Notes under the pieces: model-generated
The model's database searches: none
The model's input: the letters and a program-made list of their open reading frames with translations, nothing else
What the model was told of the DNA's origin: nothing
Assembly: GCA_037176885.1 (NCBI GenBank)
Contig: JAWWNJ010000022.1
Coordinates: 744,001-808,000, forward strand
Direction of reading: 5' to 3'
DNA from: Favolaschia claudopus
Lineage: Eukaryota; Basidiomycota; Agaricomycetes; Agaricales; Mycenaceae
Length of the DNA stretch: 64,000 nucleotides
Shown here: one piece after another, positions 23,605-34,289 of the stretch
Numbering within the stretch: the stretch's first letter is position 1
Layout of the letters: each line of letters opens with the position of its first letter
Made by a program: the position numbers and the translations under genes

Positions 23605-24134
23605 AAACGAGCTCAATTAGAAGAACCCGGACTTTCACCTACTTGCTGAGCAGCCTGTTATCGAGTATTGTATCGAGATATGTCTGCAGCTCTATCGCGA
23701 AATGACACCCATGGCAGTATCTCTTCCCGGGCCCCGCTTCGACCGTTGGTTGAATTGTTGTGTTGAACTTCCGGCATGGTCGATAACCGACGTCGAACGT
23801 ATCAAAAGCTCATGCAAACAGTGGCTGGTCCGTGCGCTCGAACTCAGGTATAAATTCTCCGCCTCATCTTCTTTGCAACTCATACTTACCTTGATGGCAC
23901 AGGCCCCTTCACCTACCTGGGTCTGTGGGCCGTGGGAACACTCCATAGCACGGCGACCCTGTCCATACAGAGTGCGCCTGCGGCTTGTATGTGCTTAGGT
24001 GCATGCACCGTCTCAATATTTTCCTGTCCCACCACGGCCACTCGGCTGGGTAGGCCTTTTTTTTATGAAGTTCTGACGTGCTAACCCTAACCTCAATTTG
24101 ATCGTGAAATATATCGCTTTGAACTTCCGCATTG
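23605..24134. repeat. Dispersed repeat, copy B (uninterrupted)
   Basis: This segment is the reverse complement of the flanks of 4089-5125 and shows the un-inserted sequence CTTCACCTACCTGGGTCTGT at the position where copy A carries the 512-bp element. Identity is visibly incomplete, with several small indels, so the copies are not recent. It sits in the gap upstream of the FAD oxidoreductase. A conceptual peptide of about 85 residues on the minus strand resembles one in copy A but has no recognisable domain. Confidence 0.8.
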
Positions 24135-24905
24135 CGTGATTTAAGCCGTACGCCTCACTTCGTGATCTTCTGACAATGACATCCGAAAATTGGTGAGATG
24201 CATTTCTGTCCCTTAAATCTTACCATCAAAGAGGTTCCTTGTCTAAGCAGCCACACGGAATGCATCCACCGTCGTCCGTGTCACGGAAGTTCCTAATGAC
24301 CATTCGACCTCGAACTTAACATGTACAGAATATTCGCCTTCTACCATTTATAGCGACTGTGGTTTATATGAAAGGAAGACCCGGTTGCAGACGGAAAACA
24401 TTGAGATTTACCGACCGCCTCCGCGATTCAGATTACATGCAGGAAATGAATCGTTCGATTCGATGCCGGGTCATGATGTTGAGAGTAATTGGTTCAGGCA
24501 TGCCTTTTTTGTTTTTATCGGGCAGGCGCTTCATTGAACGTTGGACTGCAGCCACGGCCCCCTTCTTGGGGATTTGAACCCCGAAGAATAAGAGCTAGTC
24601 GTGAAAGGCTCCTTTCCTCTAGGCTTGAGTAAGTAGCTTGAGAGTAACGTTGAGCGGATTGCTCGATTGCAGTCGGGTTCTTCCCTTGACAAAACCACCT
24701 TTTGTACATTCGGCGCCGTGCCCAAGGAAGACTGAGGCTCGAAAACAAAGATCACTCCCGTGTCACAAAGCGAAGTTGCCAGGTTGAATTTGTCCCAGAA
24801 TCAAGATTGGATAAACGAGCCTGCATAGTATCTATATAGTACAGTAGATTGTAACCTAAACAACGAGCGAAAAAAGACAGCACACCTCACTCCCACGCAC
24901 ACCCC
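24135..24905. other. Gap with no supported gene
   Basis: No coding signal is seen. A hairpin around TTGGGGATTTGAACCCCGAA (24566-24585) imitates a tRNA T-arm but is not part of a tRNA. Confidence 0.45.
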
Positions 24906-26114
24906 TCACGCATCCATCGAAACGATGAACAGCCTATACGTCTTATCCTTATCCTTATTCTGATGCCTATCCTTCTTCTTCTCTTTCCCCTCCGACTGCC
25001 CCGTATCTGTGACCCTCGACTGGCTCACACCGAATTCGTCGTGGGGGGATATGCTATTGTTATTGTTATCCAACCCAATGACATCAGCCGCCTTGAAGCC
25101 CACTGAACGAGGCGTGTAGAGCCCCGCGACGGGTTGGTCGGATTGCCCGCTGAGCTTCTTTTGTCCGCGCATGAGGATGATTTCGATGTTGCGGCGGTGG
25201 AAGAAGTACTAGAGGTGCGTCAGGTGTGAGTGAGCATGTAGTTTTCCAGGAAAGGAGAGAGAGAGAACGGGACGAATGGAAAGGATACATACATGATTCC
25301 ATTTATCCACAAGCAAACTGACGAGACGAGGTTTTTTGCCTCGTAGGTGGTGTTCGATTGCGGTGGCGATGGCAAAGTCTGGGGAGGTTGGAGTTGAGTT
25401 GTTTGACTGAGAAGAACCAGGGGATGTGAGAAGGGGGGAAGGACGTACTGATCAACGGGATGGCTGAAACGATCGGGATGCTGTATGCTGTCTCTCGATC
25501 TTTCTTGCTTAGAGATGCGACGGTACGCATTTCCGCGAGGAACCTGAGTAAGATGAGTGGATGATTGTTAGTTATGATGATAAAAGCATGTAATAGTATA
25601 CGCACTGTATCCAATCCGTCTCGTTCACGTCCAACATCGCGAATGGATGTGGTTGCCCGACAACCGGCGCAGGAGGGATTATGTGTGGGAATCCTTCTTC
25701 CAAAGAATTATCATCCGCGAGTAGAAACATCGGCTTGAATGGCATTCGAGGGAGAGTCGCAGGGGGTATTCGCGTTAAAGACGCAACGGGTGTGGGAGTT
25801 ACATTATACATTGGGGATTGCAAATTTGAATGCTGGGATGCAGAACCAGGGAGATAAGTATGGGAATGTGTCGCGGTGAGAGGGGGTAAGGAAGAGGGGG
25901 AGAGGGAGGTGCTGGATAAGGATAACGCGGATTCGCTAGAGCTGTGGTGGTGATGAGAGTGCCATTGGCCTGGGCGCAGCGATCCGGGGGAAGTAGCGGT
26001 AGAGCTAGAGGACGTATAGTTGCTGGTCCCCGGGTACTGGTATTGTGGTGAGTACTGGGAGGGACGGGGTGGGGGGCGCGTTTTTGAGTCTGGGTCGTCG
26101 TCGAGCAAGATCAT
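24906..26114 (-). CDS. Conserved hypothetical protein with disordered N-terminus
   Basis: The N-terminal 110 or so residues are Ser/Pro/His-rich and look disordered (MILLDDDPDSKTRPPPRPSQ, then a HHHH run). An ordered part follows: PHPFAMLDVNETDWIQ, FLAEMRTVASLSKKDRETAY, DFAIATAIEHHLRGKKPRLV, then LVDKWNHYFFHRRNIEIILM. After it come RGQKKLSGQSDQPVAGLY and a charged tail rich in Lys/Asp. Introns near 25600, 25400-25450 and 25210-25290 join these in frame. I recognise the ordered segment as typical of conserved fungal proteins without an assigned role, but I cannot name a family. There are no membrane helices or catalytic motif. Stop at 24906-24908. Confidence 0.72.
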
Positions 26115-26756
26115 CGTCGTCGATTCGCAAGGAGGGATTCGAGGCAGTGTAAATCACGCTTGACTAATTCTGCCGATAGAAAAATGCCGACATGCCGACA
26201 ACATGCCGTTGGGTTCAAATTTTTATTCTCTATTTTCAGAACTGATTCCAGGGGAAAGAGTCAGGATGACTCTTTCGTTCTTGATTCTGATATTGTTTGA
26301 AAGCCGACAATTAGCCTCGACTTCGATGGGAATCAGGATTCAATGCACGTCAGCTCCTGTGTTGAACGAAACCAGACGGAACTGCCAGAAACATAATATT
26401 CTCAAGAAAACCAACGAGAGTCCCAGTAAGGATCTCTTGCCTCTTGCCTGAGTTGCCTTCGGTTCCCCTCAGTTTATGTAAATGGCTAGCATTTTTTTGC
26501 AAACAAAACACCGTGACGGCCCGGCCGCTGCCGCGGCTAGTGAAAGTACTTATTGTAGCGCTTGGTGAGAAAGTTGAAGCATAAGGTTCTCAGCTAAAGG
26601 TCTTTCAAGCGGTATTTCGTCGCTTGAACTCGTCTCCGACATTTTTGTTTCTTCAGTTTTCGCAGATCGGCAGTGATTGAGTGATTGTTTACGCGAAGCG
26701 TGAGAACTATTGACGCGTGACGTCACAACGCGTCTCCTTCTTGACCTAAGCTCACG
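26115..26756. promoter_or_regulatory. Shared upstream region of two divergent genes
   Basis: This 640-bp gap separates the start codons of the hypothetical protein (leftward) and the double F-box gene (rightward), so it must serve as promoter for both. A CG-rich palindromic patch (CGGCCCGGCCGCTGCCGCGG, 26518-26537) and GACGCGTGACGTCACAACGC (26712-26731) stand out. The latter contains TGACGTCA, the classical CRE/ATF bZIP site. Binding is inferred only from that match. Confidence 0.4.
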
Positions 26757-29700
26757 ATGAGCGACAGACTTCCCGACGAGATTATCGCAGAAATCCTCTC
26801 TCCCGCGCTGAAAGTTTCCGATCTCCTCTTCTCAGACACGTCCATCGAATCCTCGTTCGCTACCGCTCAAGTTTCCTTCACCTCTTCCGCTCTCCTTGTC
26901 TGCAAAGCGTGGCTCCGTGTCGCCACACCATTTCTCTATCACTACGTTGTCCTTCGATCTAAAGCTCAAGCCGACTCGCTCAAGCAGACCCTGTGCGACA
27001 ATCCCGATCTCGGTCGATTTGTCAAGAATCTTCGTGTCGAAGGTGGATTCGGCCAATCGATGCAGGCTGTCCTCTCGAAGACTCCGAATATCGAGCATAT
27101 CGTTCTATCCTTCCATGTTACCGGCAGCGACTCTACTACTGGTCTCGTCAAGGGCTTGCCCTTGATCAATCCCAAGCGACTTACCGTCATCGACGAGACC
27201 GAATTCTTTTTGAAGAACAGCAACGTGCTGAACCTCGTCGATGCAGTCGAGAAGAGTCTTAAGAAATGGAAACGTCTCGTATGAGATAACACTACCATTC
27301 GACGCTTCACTGACCACCTTCGTAGAATCAACTTAATCTCCCGTATACGGGGTTACTCCCGGAAGCCAAAAACTCCTTGTATACTGCCATTTGGTCCTGT
27401 CCCACGCTTTTAATTGTGACTTTCCCTCGATATACCGGCGCATTTCTGCCAATCTTCAAACAAATGTCTCAGAATCCGTCACTTCAAGCCATCGAAATTC
27501 GTCCAAAATCGCAATTGAAACGCCCTCGAGCTATGTGGCTTGATCGAATTGAGCGCTCTGTGCCGCTCAGGCCTCCGCCCCGTCCCCGATTCAAGAACGC
27601 TCGACTCCAAACTCTGGTACAGTGGTTCGATGACTCGTAAGCGTCTGTCAATTCCAGTTTTGTGTCTCATGAAACGGATTCCTTCTTTTCAAGTGACGAA
27701 ACTGAAAATCAAATGGTGTCAGCCCCTTCGTCCAACCCTTCCTTCCGTCCTTTTGCATCAACTGCTCAGCCAATAGCCGACAAATTGTGGTCTCGAATTC
27801 TCTTCTTTGCTATGCTTTCCCTCGACGACCACCCTGAAGATATGCAGCCATCAAACCTCGTCGGTCGAAAGCTCAACCTGAAGCGTCGCAACATCTTGCT
27901 TGTATCCCAAACTTTTCTTGTAAGCATATCGCTCGATTACGAGTGTTTGGCTCTCATGACTATTCCAGCGACTGGGAACTCCCTACGCGTATTATTTCCC
28001 CGTGATTGCAACAGAAGAAGTTTTTTGAATCTTTCTCTTCCACGATCGCAGCGAATCCAGAGCTTGGCGGCCACATTCGACACTTGGATCTCCGCCTTGC
28101 CGAGACCCGTGACCTTTTCGACACGACAAAACCGCAAAGCGCTTCTGTCTCGCTTCATGCTGTCCTTCCTCACTTGCGCAACTTGACGCGATTAATCTGC
28201 AAACCGAGTTCCCGTCATCATATCGACCGATCATACACCATCTCGTGGAACGATTTTGAAACTCTGGCAGAAACCGTCGGCAGCACACTACAAGAGTTCA
28301 CTGGTTTCGAAATCACTTTTCATACAGACAAGATCGCCCATTCGATTGCTATTTTCGACAAGTTTACCGCTTTGAAGAAGTTGAGCTGGAAGTATTACTT
28401 TTCGCCGAAAGAGGCTGTTTTCGCGCCCGTGCCCCAGGTATCGATATCCACGGCTCTACCTGCGCTCGAACAATTGGAACTGCGAAGTCCTGAAGATATG
28501 TTTTCTAAATTCTCGTAGGCTGCTGTCTCGTACAATCTCGGAGGCTGCGTGTTTGATGTTGATTTCCACACAGGCTCCCGCGTTTGCACCATGTCACTGT
28601 AGAGAATGAACGAGGGTATGGAAAGAATTCAGCATGGGGAGAGCCCTTCCTTAGCGCACATGGAAGCAAAATTCAATATCTCGACATCATGACCACCACG
28701 GTCGACAAGGCGTCTGTTTTCATTCTGTGCCCGAACCTGACCACGTTGGGCTGGCGGCCCGGGTTCGGGCAGACTGCATATGTACGTTTTTCACTCCGAG
28801 ATCATTCTCATCTGAAGTCGCTCAGGATCAGTTGATTCAATTCCGCCTCCACGTGCGAACCCAATCGGGAAATGTTTTTCGGCGGACGGGGCAGTGCATC
28901 TGATGTGTCGGACTCTCGGCGATTGCCGGCACAGCCTGCGGCCTGAGGACTTGTAATCTCGACTAAGCAGTGTTTGCAACGAGTCGTTGGATGGGTCAGA
29001 GATGATAGGTACAATGAAATTTATGGATAATTTGAAAGGGATAGAAGCTATAACATTCACAGTATACGAGGTCAAGGTACATAGAGAGGGTAGGTACAAG
29101 TCGAGAATAAGCGGATGAAAATGACGGGGGGTGGGCGTGGGGATGCGGACGAAGCGAGGGTAAGACGAGGACCCCCATATGCAGGCAAAGTGGAGGAGCA
29201 AAAGATGAGGGAGTTACCTCCTCAGAAGCAGACGGCAAAGGCGGGAACGGCATGAGGGCAGCAGGGCGGCCTTTTGGATCTCGCGCTGGGCGAGAACAGC
29301 TTTGTTCGGGTTCAAAGGCGTGGGGATGATGTTGGCGACGTCGCTGATAGAGGATACAACTGTCCAGTTAAGGTGGCGTGATTGAGGAGCGGCGGCGAGG
29401 AGTGGCGAGCTCACATTTACATAGTCGAGACCTAGAGCGGAGAGTGCGTCGACACAACTTGTGAGGGCGGTGACAGCCGCGGGGGTGGCCTTGACGGAGG
29501 CGAGAGAAGACTGGAGGGATCGCAGGGAGGAGTCGGTGGTGGTAGAAGGCAAGGGGTGCGCGTTGTGTGGCCCTGCTTGTCACCTCCTGCCAAAAGGCCG
29601 CCGCCATCAGACCGGTCGAGAAAAGTTTCCCGATTGGGAAGTCATGTGGAGGCGGAATTGCACGAGTGCTCAGGATCCCGGGCTCGATATTCTTGACAAG

Positions 29701-30122
29701 GGACTTACCCATTCGTCACTATCCACGCTAATATTGCACAAATATCCCTTGTAAGGAATTCATTTGTTAGTTTGTTGAATCGGACTGACGGCTTCAGTAG
29801 CGGACGTAACATCACCGCTAGAAACGAAGACACGAATAAGCTATTTGCGGCTGTAGACAATGCGCTCGGCTATCTGCCTGCTCTTCGCAAGATCTCTATT
29901 TCCTGGGAAAAGTGGCCGACGACCGAGTATGTTTGCATTGTCGTTGTGCTGAATACATTGAGGAATCAGTTTTGCAGGGCTGAAATCAAGAAAAGTGTTT
30001 GTGTGAAATGGGCGAAGAATTTCTTGGAGAAGGGGATTGAGATGACGGACGAGGAGGGGACTAAGTGGGTACCCCGTCTGGGGCCGTCTGGGAAGGCGAG
30101 CAAGAAGAAGTCGAAGAAATGA
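26757..30122 (+). CDS. Double F-box / leucine-rich-repeat-like protein, 3' part possibly rearranged
   Basis: The first F-box-like segment is LPDEIIAEILSPALKVSDLL with SSALLVCKAWLRVATPFLYH. It is followed by repeats, then by a second unit IADKLWSRILFFAMLSLDDH with RRNILLVSQTFLRLGTPYAY, and more repeats. A 58-nt intron from GTAAGC (27637) joins VQWFDD to SDETENQMVSAP in frame, so this is one protein rather than two genes. F-box proteins hand substrates to SCF ubiquitin ligases. Up to PGFGQTAY (about 28782) the frame is sound. After that two readings exist, both running into stops within about 30 codons. A convincing C-terminus (KLFAAVDNALGYLPALRKIS to the Lys-rich end at 30122) lies 1 kb further on. 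The DNA between holds inverted sequence, so the gene may be interrupted. Confidence 0.75.
28822..29670. repeat. Inverted duplication inside the double F-box gene
   Basis: The plus-strand stretch 28822-28890 (with AATTCCGCCTCCACGTGCGA and CCCAATCGGGAAA) recurs as reverse complement at about 29615-29670 (TTTCCCGATTGGGAAGTCAT then GTGGAGGCGGAATTG). Both arms read as similar peptides in one frame (QFRLHVRTQSGN versus QFRLHMTSQSGN), so the duplicated piece was once coding. Between the arms the minus strand has an alanine/serine-rich frame (29214-29552) with possible splice sites but no family I recognise. Confidence 0.65.
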
Positions 30123-30367
30123 GTTTGAAGCGATTGTTATTGTATATTGTATAAACAGCTAGAAAGTTGTATGCCTCATAGATGCAGCGTTTACCGTTTG
30201 TATTTCACTGTTGTGTTGCATCTGAATTAGGCAGCATCAGTGCAAATGTATTTCCAGCCGAGGTATGAATGCATTGATCCATCTACCAACTCCAGTGAGG
30301 TCAATAATATACTCCGTGCCTCGTCCTCGTCAACCTTGCGTCAACACTAGATTTTCATATCAGCAAC

Positions 30368-32571
30368 TTAGACCGAAATGTTTGGCTCAGTTCCTGATAC
30401 TGCTTGTGCCAGTTCTCCCCGTCGGCCTGGAACCCATTGTTGCAATGCTTTGTTTTTCATCGCAAGCCAACCCTGATTCGAGATTTGTCTCCAGGTGGAC
30501 CACTTCTCCCTCAAACCGAATATTGCGAGAGTGATCATAGTAATCGAAGCAGTGCCGATTATAACTCCGCGCACATCGGCACGGTTGGCTTGAAATACCG
30601 CAAGTAGAAATGCGAAAATATAAGTTATCATTCTGGAGAACAAAAATTAGTCACTTGAGTACGCCGAGAAAAGGTTGATCACGGACCCTCAAATCATGAG
30701 AGCATAAGGCAAGGAATGAACAATGGACAAGAGTGCTAAACCACGGGCTGAGCGCCCATGATTTTGAAAAAATGAAATCTTTATGAGGAACTGCGTGAGC
30801 ATCTCAAGTGGTACACTAGTTCCACCCACAGCAGGTGTTACATCTGGAACTTCAGAGATGTCTAGACGGTATTTACTGAGGAGTACAATGCCTAGAAATT
30901 TTGTCAGGAAATGATGTAAATAAAAAATTTGTATTCCTTGCCCAGGACAATAGACCCAAAGCCAAAACAGACTGAAGCATAACTGGCAATTTGAGCTGCA
31001 ATGGAAGTCTCAGTAACTGGAACTGCCAGAAATGCAATATTGGCATTGAGAATCAGGGTACCCTGAATCTTTCAGCTTTGTTTTGATTTTGCGGTTGTGA
31101 CTGGCACATACATAGAGTACCAAGTCATGCCACTCCTCTCGGGACAGAGTGATATACTTGCGCCATGATTGAAAGTTTGTGATCTGGTCTGTAACCATAG
31201 CTTTGATAGAGTGAAGGCGCTTGGCAGGATCATTGAACAACAATAGGGAAAGGAGCCTCATCAGAAATGAATGCTCTCGTTCAGCATCATACACTGAGTC
31301 ACTGTTGTTGAGGCGAGCAGTTTTTTCCCCGTGAAAGTGATAGAATCGCTGGCGTGCTGCACATGAAATTCAGATGAATGGAGTACTAATTTTTGAGGAT
31401 ACAGGCTTACAAAATTCTGCCATGAATCTAGCTGTAGGTATTAACTATGAGCTTAATGCTTCATTCTCTTGTAATCACTTACCAAAGACAACAATTGAGC
31501 CTGCATTTGAGATCCTTCCCACTTGATTCCTTGAAATCGCTGGAGTCTCAGTGAAAGCCATTTTTTCAGTCAAAGCAAACATCTTGAGGAGGTGTTCTGC
31601 TGGAAATGGTGTTGTAGTTGCCTCGGATGTCATGGTATCTTTCCACTGTCAGTATTGACAGTACAATGGTCTATTGTACGATTTACCTCCAAGGCCAAAC
31701 ATTATTCTGTCTTGCAATTCTTGTACAGAGGCTTGGGTGAATGGAACATTCAAAGGAAAATAGTCACAATGTTGCCTGTTGGTCCAGAGAGATGAGTGGT
31801 ATGAACTCACTTCTGTGTTGTGTAAGTTGATTATATGGCCAAAGCATCATGTGTAGACTTACCGGGGCATCACTGCCTACCAGTATTGGACTTCTAATCC
31901 AATTTCTGTTGATCATTAATACATTGCAGATGTCAAAGGGGAACAGCTATACTGATATGTGAGATGGAATCAATACCTGGGACCAAATCCCAATAGTCCA
32001 ATGAGCTCATATCAAATGGATCTAGCCAGAAGATTGCCCGCTCTATATGATCCACCAGATAGTAACCACACTCAATATTATCTGAATCCTCTGTCATGGG
32101 ATCCAAGACAATGTCAACCTGGTTTTCCTCTAGATTCAGTGGGAGAGATTGTGCTTCTGGTCTTGCCAAGAGCTGCTCCAATGCTTGATTTATGAAGGTC
32201 AAAGAGTTGGTGTCATAGAGGTGACTGTCGGTAAACACTCGCTACAAAGAGTCAGATTGTATAATATGTCCAATTTTATAAATCTCACTTTCTGGTGCAC
32301 AAAATATAATGCACCTTCTGGATGTGCATGCGGATCCCATGCAGCAATGATTTGCCTGATGGATATACAACATCAGACATTTATGAATTAAAAGCTATTA
32401 CCTTGGAAATGAACGAGACAGCAGAGGGATAGTATGCTCAGTGAACTTTCTTGCACTGTCAAAGACGATAGTGATCATAAATTTCAGTGAAGTGGGTCTA
32501 ATAACGTACATTGTCCTTTTATGAAGATATCGCTTGAAGTTTTCTGGTGCAATGGGAGTCAAAGTGAGCAT
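30368..32571 (-). CDS. Conserved mushroom membrane protein of unknown function
   Basis: Eleven or so short exons join in frame from MLTLTPIAPENFKRYLHKRT (ATG 32571) to EPNISV with stop at 30368. The N-terminal part has PHAHPEGALYFVHQK and, further on, GYYLVDHIERAIFWLDPFD, a WW-like pair of aromatic strands. The middle reads SVYDAEREHSFLMRLLSLLL and YITLSREEWHDLVLY. The C-terminal third holds about four hydrophobic helices: IASYASVCFGFGSIVLGIVL, LALLSIVHSLPYALMI, ITYIFAFLLAVFQAN and VIIGTASITMITLAIFGL. One exon is only 25 nt (KIGLEVQYW joint) and one intron is GC-AG (30892-30941). I know this architecture from agaricomycete genomes, where it is common and unassigned. Location in a membrane is inferred from the helices. 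Confidence 0.85.
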
Positions 32572-33028
32572 AGCTGCAATATAAGGTCCTGGCAGAAGGG
32601 AAGCAAGGTGTCTTGTTGAACATCTGATTTATTGACTCAGAGCCCCAAAAGGCGGTGCTGAGCTTTTAAAGCCTTCTCATTAGATAGCTGTGTTTCAAAG
32701 TGTTTGCATCATTGCTTTCTATCACTATCAACTTGAATCAACACGTGTTGAACATAAAGCTGCCAAAATTGACACTCACTGCTTGCTCACTGCCTCAATC
32801 TTACTGAGACTTGCTTTGGGAGCACTCAGTAACTTCAGTCATGGGCGCCCGCCTCGACCCACCACAGGAGCATTGCGGTCTAGAAAAGTAGGAAGAGGAT
32901 ATACCACTAACTGAATGGTTTAGCCCGGTGATAAGCCTTACTAATGCATGTGTATCCCAGCCAATACGACCCGGATCCCAACAAAACCATGAATCTCAAA
33001 TGCTTTGCACGTGTCATTGATATATTTA

Positions 33029-33502
33029 GGGTCGTTCACACCTCCCTTTTCCGCTCCTTTTCACTTCCTTTTTCACTTCCTTTTTCGCTGTTTTTTGTAT
33101 TCTCTTCGTTTTTCTTCCGGGTTTTTTGGCCTTTTCCAATCAGATTGTTAAAAAGGGAAGACCTATGAAAAAATTAGGGTCAAATGTGCAGTTCTGGCCA
33201 AAACAGTAGAAAAAAGGGAGCAAAAAATGGGCTGGAAAAAGGGAGGTGTGAACGCTCCGCTCCGAACTCCCTTTTTACCTCTATTTTTCGACTCGGTTTT
33301 CTTCCTTTTTCACATTCCTTTCATTCCTTGCCTAGTACATGTTGACTTTTCTATTCAGAGGTGTAAAGAGGTAAAGTCTACAAAAAGAAAGAAGTTCTAC
33401 AGAGCTTTTTTGACCAGAATGCAAAATGAGCAAAAAGGAAGAAAAAAGGAAAAGCAAAAAGGACGCAAAAAGGGGACCAAAAAGGCGAGGTGTGAATGAC
33501 CC
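33029..33502. mobile_element. TA-flanked MITE with internal extra terminus
   Basis: The left end is GGGTCGTTCACACCTC and the right end GAGGTGTGAATGACCC, near-perfect inverted repeats flanked by TA on both sides (33027-33028 and 33503-33504). TA target duplication is the mark of Tc1/mariner-type elements. A third terminus, GGGAGGTGTGAACG near 33240-33253, lies in the middle, so the element looks like two copies sharing a boundary, or one with an internal duplication. The inside is homopyrimidine/homopurine-rich (CTTTTT and AAAAAG words). No coding capacity. Confidence 0.75.
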
Positions 33503-33845
33503 TATTCAAACACTCCAAAAAGAGAAACACAAAAAACTTGTTGTAGAATTAAAGTGGGGAGGGTGAGATTAGAAGTAGAGGTGGAATATGATTGCAACAG
33601 CAATGTTGGTTGAAATGCTGCTTTAGAGCAATCAGATGCTCTAGCAGGAAAATTACAGGCTGCTTATAAACTGTACAGAATAATATCTAGAAGGTTCTCC
33701 ATGTATCTACTGAATACTTGAACTGTCCGTTGTGAATCATGGTCGGAAGCTGCTTCTAATCTAATCAATAACAACAAAACTCACACTGGGGTGTTCCTGT
33801 GCAAATTGACGCTGAATCTCAATCCACGTCTGCTGTTAGACTTGT

Positions 33846-33907
33846 GACCAGTCTGCTACGCAGCACCGAAAATATGTGACAAGCACTTCGGGCGTAGCAG
33901 ACTGGTC
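33846..33907. repeat. Perfect foldback, 16-bp arms
   Basis: GACCAGTCTGCTACGC (33846-33861) is perfectly complementary to GCGTAGCAGACTGGTC (33892-33907), with a 30-nt loop whose ends (CACCGAA, TTCGGG) can extend the pairing imperfectly. It could form a strong hairpin in DNA or RNA. Confidence 0.85.
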
Positions 33908-34218
33908 CTTCTTAGGACAGCGCAAGGGGCTGTCGCGGAGTTTAAAATCCTTGAGTGATGCCGAATATTGCCGAGTGATGTTGTGGCGCCAACAGAAGTG
34001 TGCCGTGGTGACTCACCCATTTCCTCGTGGCTGTTTTCTGTTCCTTTGACTACAAACTCATTCTTCTGAACACCATAATATATGATGGTAGTCTCTCAGA
34101 GCATGGTGTAGTACTTTTTTAAGCTTAACTATTAGATTTTTGAGCAAACAGGACCCGATTGATCTCACTCACTATAAGATTTCAAACTCTGCGACAGCCC
34201 TTTGGCCTCTCCCGAGAA

Positions 34219-34288
34219 TTACCAGCCTGTCTACAACAATGACCTTCCCCCATGTAAAATTCGTTGTATACCGTAGACAGGCTGGTAA
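34219..34288. repeat. Second perfect foldback, 16-bp arms
   Basis: TTACCAGCCTGTCTAC (34219-34234) pairs perfectly with GTAGACAGGCTGGTAA (34273-34288). The arm resembles that of the foldback 370 bp to the left (ACCAGYCTGYCTA pattern), suggesting related elements. CTCGTAGACAGACGCT, found at about 34399-34414, also occurs at about 4309-4324 at the start of the 512-bp element. Confidence 0.85.
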
Positions 34289-34289
34289 C

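Noticed and set aside
24560..24660. tRNA-like T-arm (GGGGTTCAAATCCCC on the minus strand)
   Set aside because: The hairpin resembles a T-arm, but no matching acceptor, D-arm or anticodon arm could be drawn at the right distances.
27637..27694. Two separate F-box genes in tandem
   Set aside because: A GTAAGC-to-CAAG intron joins both parts in frame, and the second part has no good start of its own.
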